A stretch of DNA of 64,000 bases from Euryodendron excelsum (taxonomy: Eukaryota; Streptophyta; Magnoliopsida; Ericales; Pentaphylacaceae), in NCBI GenBank assembly GCA_033060915.1, contig CM065377.1, positions 36,983,683 to 37,047,682 of the forward strand. Reading direction: 5' to 3'. The notes under the pieces were generated by a model, which saw only the letters and a list, made by a program, of their open reading frames with translations, made no database searches and was not told the DNA's origin. Shown one piece after another: positions 45,641 to 56,479 of this stretch; within the stretch, counting starts at the first letter, position 1; every line of letters begins with the position of its first letter. The translations under genes were made by a program, and so were the position numbers.

Positions 45641-48531
45641 GAAGAATTGCAGAAATCTTAAGAAACACTTGGAGGAATTGGCAAAGGCAGGACATTTTGA
45701 CTAACACATCGACTGGGAGAAGATGAGTGGGAGGCAAAGCAGACAAAGCAGGAAGCCATTCCGCATAAAGAAGTCAAAACAGAACCTGCCCGAGTGATCA
45801 ATGTCCTCCATGGATCAGCAGAATAACAACAATAGACCCTCACAGATATCGGGCGGAGATCTAGAAAGCAGCACACCTCAGGGAGGTAATGGAGTTGGAA
45901 AATCCAAACAAAAAGGCAAAGGTCAGCAGCAGTGTTGAGGCCATAACCTTCACCGATGATGACTTGGCAGGGGTGCAATAGCCACACAATGACGAGTTGG
46001 CGGTAATGCTATGATTGAGGGATTGTGATGTGAAAAGCCTGCTGGTTGAAGTCATGTACTATGACCTCTTCAAAAAGCTGGGACTGAAGGATTTCGATCT
46101 CCAACCATCTTTGAACCCCCTGATCGGATTCAGCTTGGACCCGATCTGGCTACTGGGAAAGGTAACTATCCCAGTTATTGTAGGAGAGATCACTATTCAG
46201 ACAGAGTTCCTAGTAGTTAATGTGTCTTCTCCCTACAACACAATCATGGGTCAGACATGGTTGCACCTCATGAAGGCCATACCTTCATCCTATCCCTAGT
46301 TGATCCGCTTCTCGACTTCGAAAGGAGTAGGTGAGATAAGAAGGGACCAAGTAACAGCAAAGTAGTACTTCTTGATGGCATGTGCCACGAAAGAAAAGAC
46401 GGGTAAGGTTCAGATGATAGAACTCCATGAGGACATACCCATGATTGATGATGTTAGGCTGTTACCAGAAAACAAGGTCGTTGAAGACCTAAAAAAGGTT
46501 TATATAGATTGGCATGATGAGAAAAAGTACTTCGTTCTCAGCACCTCGCTGCCTATATCTGAAGAGAAATCATTGATTAATCTATTGACAGAGTACATTG
46601 AAATATTTGCCTGGACACCTTATGACACGCCGGGAATTGACCCAAATGTAGCTTGCCACAGACTTAGTGTGGACCCATAGGGCCAACCTGTGGTCTAGAA
46701 GGGGAGAAGGGCAGCTACTCAACATAGGAATGTAGTGATCGAAGAAGTTGACAGGCTCCTTGAAGCAAGGGTAATAAGAGAAGTCTACTACCCACGTTGG
46801 CTCTCCATCACAACGGTGGTAAAGAAAAAGAATGACAAAAGGAGAGTTTATGTTGACTTCACTGACTTGAATAAAGCATGCCCGACAAAAGGACCCTTCC
46901 CTCTTCCAAAGATCGACCAGCTCGTAGATGCAATAGTTGCATTTGAGAGGATGAGTTTCCTAGATGCCTATCGTGGGTACCACCAGATCCCACTCCATGA
47001 AAAGGATCAAGAAAAAATTGCCTTCATCACCCCAAGGGGCATCTTCTGTTACAAAGTCATGCCCTTTGGTTTGAAGAACGCAGGTGCTGCCTATCAGAAA
47101 TTTGTCACCAAAATGTTCAAGCAACACATCAGCAGCACCGTCGAAGTATACATTGATGACATGGTGGTTAAAAGCAAAATCGGTAGGCTACACCTGGCCA
47201 ATCTAAAGGAAGTGTTTGGCATCCTCAAAAACTACAAGATGAGGCTGAATGCCTCTAAATGCGTCTTCGGGGTAAGCTGTGGAAAGTTTCTTGGATTTTT
47301 GGTCACGCACCGAGGGATTGAAGCAAACCTGCATTAGATAAGTGACATCTAAAACATCCAGGCCCCATGGAACATCAAAGAAGTCCAGAAGTTGACTGGA
47401 ATGACAACGGCCCTCAACCAGTTCATCGGCTAAGCCTTATATAAGTGTCGGTCATTCTTCCAACTTTTGAAAAAATGAGAGCAGTTCAACTGGAGTTCTG
47501 ATTGTGACCAGGCTCTTGACGACCTGAAGAAATATTTGGCCCAGCCACCACTACTTTCCACGCCGCTCAAACATGAAGAACTCTTCCTCTGTCTAGCAGC
47601 ATTAGACCACATAGTAAGCGTCGTCCTACTTCGTTAGTAAGACAGGCAGCAGAGGCTAGTCTATTACGCCGGCAATACTCTTCTGGGGGTGGAGAATAGG
47701 TATCTGCCACTAAAGAAACTGGCCCTACGTTAGTAATGGCGTCACATAAGTTGGTGCACTACTTTAGGCCCATACCATCAATGTCCTTATGGACCATCAG
47801 CTTAAGCCACTCCTCAGAAGAGCAAATTTCTCTAAAAGACTAGCAAAATGGGAGGTGGAGCTAGGAGAGTTCAACATCAAATTTTAACCCAAATTGGCAG
47901 TAAAAGTTCAAGTACTTGCTGATTTTATTGCTAAATTTTTTGTTGAACTGCCCCAGGAAGCCAGTTAGACCTCTGATGCTGATTAAACCAATGGCAACCC
48001 CAACGTAGAATTATAAGAGATTGATGATTATTGGAAGCTCTTTATCAACGGAGCATCCAATGACAGGGGGCAGGAACGGGCATAGTCTTAATCACGCCAG
48101 ATGGCATGGCATTGGAGCAAGTTATAAAGGTGGAGTTTACATCATCAAATAACGAGTCAGAATATGAGGCTCTGCTCACCGGTCTACGCTGAGCTATAGA
48201 GCTCAAGATTGCCAAGATAGTCATCTACTCAAATTCCTAGCTGGTGGTTAACCAGATCATGGGTGAATATGCGACAAAGAATGACAGAATGGCACAGTAC
48301 CTCACAAAAGCATGAGAGTTGCTCAACAAATTCAATAGACACAAGCTCCATCAAATCAGCCGTGATAACAACGTTCATACCGATACCCTGGCAACCCTAG
48401 CGATGACCCTAAAGTTAGGATTGAAGAGAACAATTCATCTGGAGATACTGCATAGCCCAAGCATATTTCAAGAAAAAGTGCAAGCTTTGGCTATCGAGCA
48501 ATTAAGGCCATCCTGAATGGACCCGACCATG
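45641..48531 (+). pseudogene. gag-pol: Ty3/Gypsy (Tat) gag-pol remnant: gag end, protease, RT, RNase H (element B)
   Basis: It begins in the gag C-terminus (KKHLEELAKAGHF, about 45650) with several frameshifts, then FTDDDLAGVQ and PHND at about 45950 lead into an aspartic protease. There the catalytic Asp-Thr/Ser-Gly motif is missing: LLVE runs straight into VMYYDLFKKLGL (about 46035-46080), although the later MGQTWLH motif is kept. RT (about 46735-47337) is well preserved, with [51 protein letters not shown] and catalytic YIDD (47149-47160). RNase H (about 48030-48420) has [13 protein letters not shown]. The text stops at 48531, before integrase, where an LTR fragment joins. At least a dozen stops are present. 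It is better preserved in RT than element A and of a different subfamily. Confidence 0.9.
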
Positions 48532-48534
48532 ATT

Positions 48535-50621
48535 TCTTGAATTTTTTCTCGAAGTTCTCTACATTTACACCATGTTCTTCAAAACCTTAGTTCAAAACCT
48601 CCTTTTCAAAACCACTATGTTGAAACCCTAGTTCAAAACCACCTTTTAAGGCCACTTTCCAACCCTAAGTTAATTTGACCTTGGTTATCCAACCTTAGAT
48701 TAACCTAACCCAAGCTAATTAACCCTAGGTCAACCAAACCCTATGTTAACCTAACTTAGTTAAGTTAACCCTAGGTCCCCTTAATTTTAGGTTAACCTAA
48801 CCATAGTTAGTTAACCTTAGATCACCCCAACTAAGGTTAGTAAACTTCAAGGTTCCAGTTCAAAGACCCCTTTTCAAATGATCTTTCAATTCAAAACCAT
48901 TGTCATAACATACTTTAAAAATAAAAAAATAAAAAACTTCCTACTCTCTCGAGATTTCAAAAATAACCTCTAAAAATCTTTTCAAATGCTTCCATACTCT
49001 ATCTTCAAAAATGCTTCCAAGAAGTTCTCTTACACTTGTCTAGAAAAATGGCTAGACACTTAACATTTTTCAAAATCTATTTTCAAATATTTTCAAAAAT
49101 TCACAACCCTAAAGTGTCCCTAACCTTTTATGGTTAGGGATTCTAAGGGAAGGTGATACGTTAAATGCAACATTCAAGGTTGTCCATATTAGGGTTTTAA
49201 AACCCTAAGTGTTTTTAAAAGCTCTCTTCAAAAATGATTTTCAAACATCATATTCATGAAATAACTCTAATCCTGCCATGGTGAGAATTGTTCAAGTATA
49301 AGTGAAATATTTAAGAATGGTTCTATAACCCTAAAAACCAAAAGAGAAGTCTCTAGCTCCTTTTCCAAACATATTTTCAAAACTCATAGCCCAAAAGGAG
49401 TTTAGTTCTTCAATGACTAATCTCTTAAAGGTGATGAAACATTAAACATGCCTGCCATAAGGTATCCAAAAAAAAAAAAAAAAACTACTTTCAAAAGCTT
49501 TTTCGAAGACAAGTTCATAAGAGTATTTCTAACCCAAACTCTACCTCTAAAACTTTCAAAAAAAAGTTTAAAACATTTCTAAAACTCTCTTGAGTTATTT
49601 AAAAACCTTTCTAGAAACTCCCTTGAGTTGTTTCAATGCACTTCCAAAAACTCCCTTGAGTTGTTTCAAAAACATTTTAAAACTCTCTTGAGTTAATTTA
49701 AAAAACATTTAAAATCATCTTTGAACCCAATTTCAAAAACACTTCAAACACTCCAAGTCCAATTTCAAAAGCATTTTCCTAAACAATCAAGTTCTTTTTT
49801 TGCAAAGACCTCAAAGCGTCTTTAAAACTTTCCAACAACCTCTATGTGTCTTCAAAGCATTCCAAAGGCTCCAATGTGCCTCTTTTCTATCAAGCCCTTG
49901 CCCGAACTACGAATGACTTGATTCTCACCAAATGAGATATGTAGGCAACCTAAAATGGTGCGGTCATAACCTTCATTTCAACTCAAGTTCCCTTTTCAAA
50001 AGTTTCTATCAATTCAAAATTTCTATCTCAAATCTCTTCAAAACCTTCATATTTTCAAACAACTTTTTCAAAATGTGCATCATGCATTATTCATACAAAA
50101 AGTAATGACCAAACTCATTTTCCAAAATGCTAAAGTGGATATCAAGTGGATATTAGTAATTCGTTATTCAAGTGAGCGAATCAAGGGTAATTAGATATGT
50201 AGGTACCGAAAAGGCGAGGTAGGGTGATGATTTTAGAATGTCTTCCCTACACGCAACCAATCTCCAAACCTAGAATCACTGTTTTCACAAGACCAAAATG
50301 AAGTTATTTTAAAAAAGGGCTTAAATTCTTCTAAAGGTTGCTAAACAATCCATTTTCTTAAAACCCCTCTCAAGAGGAAGTTTTCAAACATTTTTTGAAA
50401 ATCTAAGTTTAGTCCTTAGATTACACTCAGTTTTTAGGAGACCTAGCATATCTTTAATCATGTTAGGTGGTGACTCTAAACTTTTTCCAAAAGCCCTTAT
50501 TCAAATCAATTTCAAGTTCAAACTTAGTCGCACTCATCCTTCTAGGAGGATGAGTTCTAACGAGAGAGTACCACGTGCATTTTCTCACCATTCTCGAGTG
50601 TGGAAAAACTGGGGTGCGACA
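48535..50621 (+). mobile_element. Divergent LTR fragment (R-U5 part), joined to broken pol
   Basis: Plus-oriented: the family's U5 landmarks occur in sense order and it ends with CTGGGGTGCGACA at 50621. Beyond that there is no primer-binding site, only an A run. The start matches the reverse complement of about 15090-15200. TTAACC-rich text (48650-48840) corresponds to the repeats near 14.9 kb. U3 and the promoter are missing. The junction with pol at about 48531 may be a deletion or recombination point. Confidence 0.7.
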
Positions 50622-51079
50622 ATAGTAAAAAAAAAAAAAAAGAAACAATGAACGACGAGAGAAAATGAACCATCCAAGTTTTCACTATATGATTTCAAGT
50701 TTAAAGTCAAAACAAATTTTCTAAACGTTTTGCTTTTAAAAATTCTCAAGTTTCAAGTCACAACAAATTCTCCAAACTTTCGTCTTCAACAGTTCAATTT
50801 CAAGTCAAAATGAATTCTCTAAATATTTTGTCTTCGGTAGTTCAAGTGACGAGTCAAAAGGAATTCTCTAAACCTTTTATTTTCAAAAGTTTGAAATTTT
50901 GGGTCAGAATAGGTTTCTTACCCTTTTTGCGTCAAAAGTATCAAGGCATGGGTAAAGAGGGATTTCAAGCCCCAAGGTTTAAGGTTTTTGAGATTTTTCC
51001 CTTTAAAAAGCCTTGTTTTAAAAACAAAATTCAGGTCTCTCAAGCTTTCTTCCTCAAAAGCATTGTTCCCAAAACATTT
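50622..51079. other. Unassigned stretch with TTCAAG(T)-rich repeats
   Basis: Degenerate repeats of about 60 bp with CAAGTTTCAAGTCA and TCTCTAAA motifs (50685-50900). No gene recognised; the 91-codon frame at 50810-51085 is F/K-rich and looks like low-complexity DNA. Confidence 0.5.
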
Positions 51080-51519
51080 TTGTAGGTGGGATTTTTAGGA
51101 AGACCTGATCCGCTTCGCGAACCAACTTGATGAGCTCCAACCAATCTACAAGAATAGGAATAGTAAGAATGCATTAACCCTCTTTGGGCCGATGACACTC
51201 TGATGATTAAGTTAGGCAAGCTTTATCTCAATGAATTGAACAAAAATACTATGCACTAGCTCAAGTGAACGTTCGTTGCCTCTTAGTGGCATGTTGTATT
51301 TATAGGCTTCAGAGGCCCATTCCTTCTAAGAGTCAATCACTTTTGGGTCAATTTAAGATGGATTTTGACCTATATTTAAGTGTCCTAGTCTAGGTCGACT
51401 TGAGACTCTTACCCATTGGACTTGTCTCCTTAGGCTCAATTCACCCTTGTCGGAGCTTATCTTTTTAGATCAGACTTGGCATATTTAACTTTTGGGCTTT
51501 TTGAGTTATTTGGTCCACA
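51080..51519 (-). mobile_element. Short LTR of another Tat-type element (element C), boundaries partly inferred
   Basis: On the minus strand, TGTGGACC at 51519-51512 follows a polypurine tract (GGGCTGGGGGCAAG), as expected for a 3' LTR start. A TATAAATA box lies at about 51297-51304, some 215 bp downstream. The far end is not defined and 51080 is a guess. No TSD could be tested. Confidence 0.5.
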
Positions 51520-51533
51520 CTTGCCCCCAGCCC
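51520..51533 (-). promoter_or_regulatory. Polypurine tract of element C
   Basis: GGGCTGGGGGCAAG on the minus strand directly before TGTGGACC. It places the antisense Transposase_28-like gene, downstream on the plus strand, next to the 3' LTR. Confidence 0.5.
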
Positions 51534-51635
51534 TTGTACCCTGTTTGGCTGAGCTCGAAGGACAAGGGTTGTACCTACGCGTCGCTTTGTGACATGATTG
51601 TGGGTTGTTATCAGGCGCCCTTCACAGTCCGCACT

Positions 51636-51643
51636 CCACGTGG
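51636..51643. promoter_or_regulatory. G-box (CCACGTGG), first
   Basis: Perfect palindromic G-box, a bZIP/bHLH binding core in plants. It lies about 120 bp before a TATA-like CTATAAGA (51762-51769) on the plus strand, in the region upstream of the antisense gene of element C. Confidence 0.45.
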
Positions 51644-51895
51644 CACTTCTTGACTTACTCAGCTACTAAAAGGAAACTTTTCATTAATTGCTGAGGTGAC
51701 CTCTCAGTTCAGGCGTGATGATATAGCCATTCCAAGGGTTTCGAAACTACGACGAGCTCCCCTATAAGAACTCATCTCTCCAAAAGATTGCTAACCTCAA
51801 ATCTAAATAGATAACTACCGAGAGAGTGTCGACCTTCTTTTCGTAAGTGTTCAAGACTTTACCTAACCCTTCTCTTTGCACATTCACGCTGCCGA

Positions 51896-51903
51896 CCACG
51901 TGG
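51896..51903. promoter_or_regulatory. G-box (CCACGTGG), second
   Basis: Second perfect palindrome, ACCACGTGGT at 51895-51904, in the same 400-bp region. The pair may belong to a promoter of the antisense gene; binding is not shown. Confidence 0.45.
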
Positions 51904-51945
51904 TAATGGCTACATAACTTAGGAATATGCTTAGTACTCCCTAGG

Positions 51946-54900
51946 TGTCGCGTCCAGATTTTTCGCACTCGAGGAATACTCACACAAGTGGGAAAAATGT
52001 TGTACTCTCTCGTTAGAACTCACCCTCCTAGAAGAATGAGTGCGACTAGGTTTGAATTGAAAATAGATTTAAATAAAGGGCTTTTGAAAAAGATTCGGAG
52101 TCGCCACCTAACTTGATTAAGGTGAGTTAGGTCACCTAAAAACTAAGCATAATCCAAAAACTACACTTAGAGTTTTTGAAAAACAATTTTGGAAAACATC
52201 CTCAAGAGAGGGTTTTTTAGGAAAACGAGTTGTTTGGCAACCTTTGGAAAACATTTAGCCTTTTTTTAGAAAAATAACTCCTTTTGGTCTTTGAAATCAG
52301 TGATTCTAGGTCCGGAGGCAGGTTACGTGTAGGGAAGACGCACTAAGCCATCACCCTACCCCGCCCTTTCGGTACCTACATGTCAATCTACCCTAGATTC
52401 ACCTATGAGAGTCTTCGACTAACTAATAGTTCAATCCTATTCACTTTAGAAAAACAATATTTGAAAACTAACATGATGCATGATGTGCAAGTGCAAATTA
52501 AGAGAGAATTGAAAAATAGATTTGGAAATGAATTTAAAAAGAATTTGATTTGAAAATAGATTTGAAGAGATGAGATTGAAATTGGAAAGTTTGAAAATTG
52601 AAAGTAGAAATTTGAAAATAGAAATTTTGAAAATAGAAATTTTGAAATTGGAATTTTAGATTTGAAAAGATTTTGGAAACCGCACCCATGAGGGTGGAAT
52701 TGAAAGTTTGAAAAGTATTGTGACCGTACCTATGAAGGTTGCCTACGTATTCCTTTGGGGAAATCAGGTCAGTCGTAGTTCGGACAAGAGTCCGATTGAA
52801 AATAAAATGTTTGATTAGAAGAAAGAGATTGAATTGAAAATTGAATTGGAAAATTGAGATATTGAACTTTGAATAGAGGATTGAAAATTGGAATTTAGAA
52901 TTTTGAAATTGGAAAAGATTGAATTTTGATTTGAACAGATAAAATTGAGAAGAGAGATTTAGACTTGTTTTGGAAATATGGAGGTTTAAGAAACCTAAGC
53001 TTAGGAAAGAGAAGAGACTTAGAAAATATTTGACCTGACTTGGAAAGTTTAGGAAATTAGGGAAGATTGGATTTAGGAAATGTTTGAATTAGGAAAAGTC
53101 CGATTTAAGAAAGTTCTGTTTTAGGAAAGTGTCATTTTAGGAAAGTTTTCATTTTTGGAAAGTTTTGGAATTAGGAAAGTTTCACTTTTGTAGAGTTTTG
53201 AATTAGAAAAATTTTCGACTTAGGAAAGTTTTGAAAATTGGAAAGTTTCGTTTTTGGAAAGGTTTGAAAAAGGGAAGTTTTCAACTTAGGAAATGTTTGA
53301 ATTAAGAAAAAGAAAGTTTTGAGTTTAGAAAGTTTTGAATTAAGAAAGCTCCATTTTAAGAAAGGTTTTGAAAAAGGAAAGGTTTTGAAAATAAGGAAGT
53401 TTTGAAAATAGGAAAGTTTTGGATTTGGAAAGATGTTGAAATTTTGGAAAGATTTAGAATTTAGAAAGTTTGAAAGTTTAGAAAGATTTAACTTAAGAAA
53501 GTTTCAAATTTAGAAAGTTTTGATTTTAGAAAGATTTGAAATTTAGAAAGTTTAAGATTTAGAAAGTTTCAGAGTTTGAATTTTAAAAAGTTTTGAAATT
53601 AGGAAAGGCTTGAATTTAGGAAAGGTTTTGAAAACTTGAATTTGGAAAGTTAAGATGGGGAAAGGGAGTTGAATTAGGAAATGGTTGAATTAGGAAAGAT
53701 TTGAAAGTTGAGTTTTAAAACTTTGGAAAGATTTTTATGTTCAAGTTTTGGAAACTTAAGATTTAGGAAAGTGAAAGATTAAGAAGGATTTGAATTAGGA
53801 AAGAGTTGGATTTTAAAATTTAAAGAAAGATTTAAAGTTTAAATTTAGGAAACTTATGGTTTATGAAGGAATTGAATTAAGAAAGGTTTGGATTAAGAAG
53901 GGATTGGATTTGATTTCTAAAAGCAAAGGTTTGATTTTGTTTCCAAAAACGGAGGACGGGGTCTAATTTCCTAAACGGGGAGATTTGATTCGGTTTCCTA
54001 AAGGGAATGTAGGACTTGGCAAGGATTTGGAAAGGGAGATTCTAGAAACCTTAGATTTGGAAAATTATAGTTTTGACGTAGAAAATAGATTTTGGAAACA
54101 TGTATAGTTTTGATGTAGAAAACAAGAGGTTTTGGAAACCTAGGTTTGGGGCAAAGTTTGAAAACCATGTTTTTGGAAAGAAAATTAGGGTTTCCTAATT
54201 GTGGGTTCTAGGGTTTGATTTGGGCACTTAGGAAAGAGTTTTTGGAAAGTACGTTTTTGGAAACGAAGGTTTTCTAGAAGGGAATCCTAGGGAGGAGTTT
54301 TTGGAAAGTGAATTTGAAGACAGAGTTTTTGGAAAGAGATTTTAAAGAGAAGGAGTTTTGAAAAGTGTGTTTTTAGAAACGAAGGTTTTTAGAAGGGGAA
54401 TCCTAGAGGGGAGTTTCTAGAAGGAAGATTTTGAAAAGAGAGTTTTTGAAAAGATTTTTTGGAGAGAGTTCTTCTAGGAAGGTTTTTGGTAGAAGATTGT
54501 TGAAGAGAGTTTTTGGAAAGATTTTTGGGGAATGTTTTTAGAAAGTGGATTTTGGGGAGAGGACTTTGGAAAGGAGTTGAAAAAGGGAGTTTTGAAAAAT
54601 AGATTTTGGAAGGGCATTTTTGAAAACAATTTTGGAGAGGAGAGTTTTAGGAAAGTATGTTGAAAAATAGATTTTTAGGAAGAAAAACTTTTTGAAAAGA
54701 GAGTTTTTAGAAGGTGTAAAAACATCTCACTTTCCTAAAGCAATTCTAACCATAAGAGGGCTAGAACCACTTTAGGAAAGCGGTTTTGAAAACAACAAGA
54801 TTTGAAAATATGGACCATATTGATCACTTTAAATGTAACACTTTCCTAAAGCAATCCTAGCCATGGAAAGGCTAGAATCACCCTAGAATTGTGGTTTTGA

Positions 54901-56446
54901 AAACAAGTTTTTGAAAAAGAGATTTTGATGCAATTTTGAAAACGGTTTTGAAAACGAGTTTGAAAACAAACTTTGGAAGATGCAAGACTATGATATGCAC
55001 AATGCAATTTGGGGTCATGAACATACAAGGCTAAGACTTCACCACATAATCAAGGGGGCCGGACCCACGTGGTCTCTGGTTAGACTAGAAGAAAGCCCCC
55101 GACACGGTGACTCTCCAATAGCCCAATCCTACACATGGACCGGGAATCCCCTTGTTTCAAGCATGCAAAGAAAGGGGGGAAAGAGATGGGGGATTAAAAT
55201 AGAGAAAACCCAAGTGGGTTAGGAGAGAGAAAAGAGAGGGGGGAAGTGCGGAAATTTAAATAGGGAGCCTACCATATGCCTTGTTATTTTGCGCGCCTTA
55301 CTTTCTTCGATCTTCGGTCTTCGTCTTGATCTTCGTCTTCAATCTTCAAGAGTTGTCTTCAAGCTTTACACGGTAGCTCTTCAAGTCTTTGAAGGAGGGT
55401 TGAAGGTTAGTGTATGAGTGTATGGGAATGTATAGGAGTGTATATGAGGCTAGGGTTTGTGTATGGTGGCTAGGGTTTGGAGAACCTAAGGAGGCTAGGG
55501 TTTAGGGAGTACTCGAGCTCTGTATATTGAATTATATGATTTTTAGGTTGAATTTGCGGACCCTTTTCACGTTGGAGGAGGCTCTGTATTTATAGAGGTT
55601 GGACAACACTGGCGCCTGTTGCAGTGGCGCCAGGCCAAATTTTACACTAGCGCCACTAGGAGTGGCGCCAGGCCATTTTTTTGGCTTGGCGCCACTACTA
55701 GTGGCGCCAGCCATTTAGGAAATATTAAAGGTCGGCAAGCAACATATCTTTGACTAGATTTGGGCGCTTGTACTAGTGACTACCATGCAATTTTTAGCCT
55801 GGCTTCACTAGGAGTGACTCCGAAAAGTCCGAGAATGATTTTAAGAGACCGGGAGTGGCCCAGAAGGCTGGAAAAGAGCAGGAACACTTAAAATAATGTC
55901 CTGAAGGTATTTGACTTGAAAAATGAGGATAAGATGGGGCGAAAAGGTTGACCGGGCCTTTAGGGGTAAAACGGTCAATCGGATCGGGAAACTGCCGGGA
56001 CAGACTCGGACTTTCCCGAAAGAAGACTTGGGATCTGGAAACATTATTTAGAATGTTCCCAAAGGTTGCCGGTTTGATACCCAGAGCCAGTGTGGTCGGA
56101 AAAGGAGACCAGCCCACTAGAGGCAAAACAGTCATTTTGTACTGGGTTTGCCGGAACTGACTCGGAATGGTTCGGAAAGTTAAGGGGAGGTTGAGAACAC
56201 TATAAAAAGTATTCTCGAGTCATTACCGGTTTGATACCCAGAGCCGGTGTGGTCGAAAAAGGAGACCAGCCCACCAAGGGCAAAACGGTCATTTAGCTTC
56301 AAGTGGGCCCTATAGGCCCGAGAAGCAACTGGTGGACTAAATTCAAGTTTAAAAGGCGGGCTTAGAGTCTAAATATGCATGTGATGTGTGAATGTGAGCT
56401 TGGTCAGTTCAAAGATTGCGGAGCGAGCAAAAATAGGGTGCTTACA
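51946..56446 (-). mobile_element. Solo LTR, TSD CTAGG
   Basis: 4501 bp from TGTCGCGTCCAG to ATAGGGTGCTTACA, flanked by CTAGG at 51941-51945 and 56447-56451 (exact). TATA box at 55587-55594. The GGCGCC dyads are best preserved here (55609-55710), including TGGCGCCACTA-C-TAGTGGCGCCA. It separates the promoter-like region of element C from the antisense gene. Good preservation suggests a fairly young insertion. Confidence 0.92.
55587..55594 (-). promoter_or_regulatory. LTR TATA box with intact upstream dyads
   Basis: TATAAATA on the minus strand. Three GGCGCC-containing dyads lie 15 to 115 bp upstream in element sense. Confidence 0.75.
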
Positions 56447-56479
56447 CTAGGCCATCACTGGTATTAAGGCGAGGTATTA

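Noticed and set aside
45658..46055. Minus-strand frames of 109 and 64 codons
   Set aside because: Shadows of the gag-protease text of element B on the plus strand.
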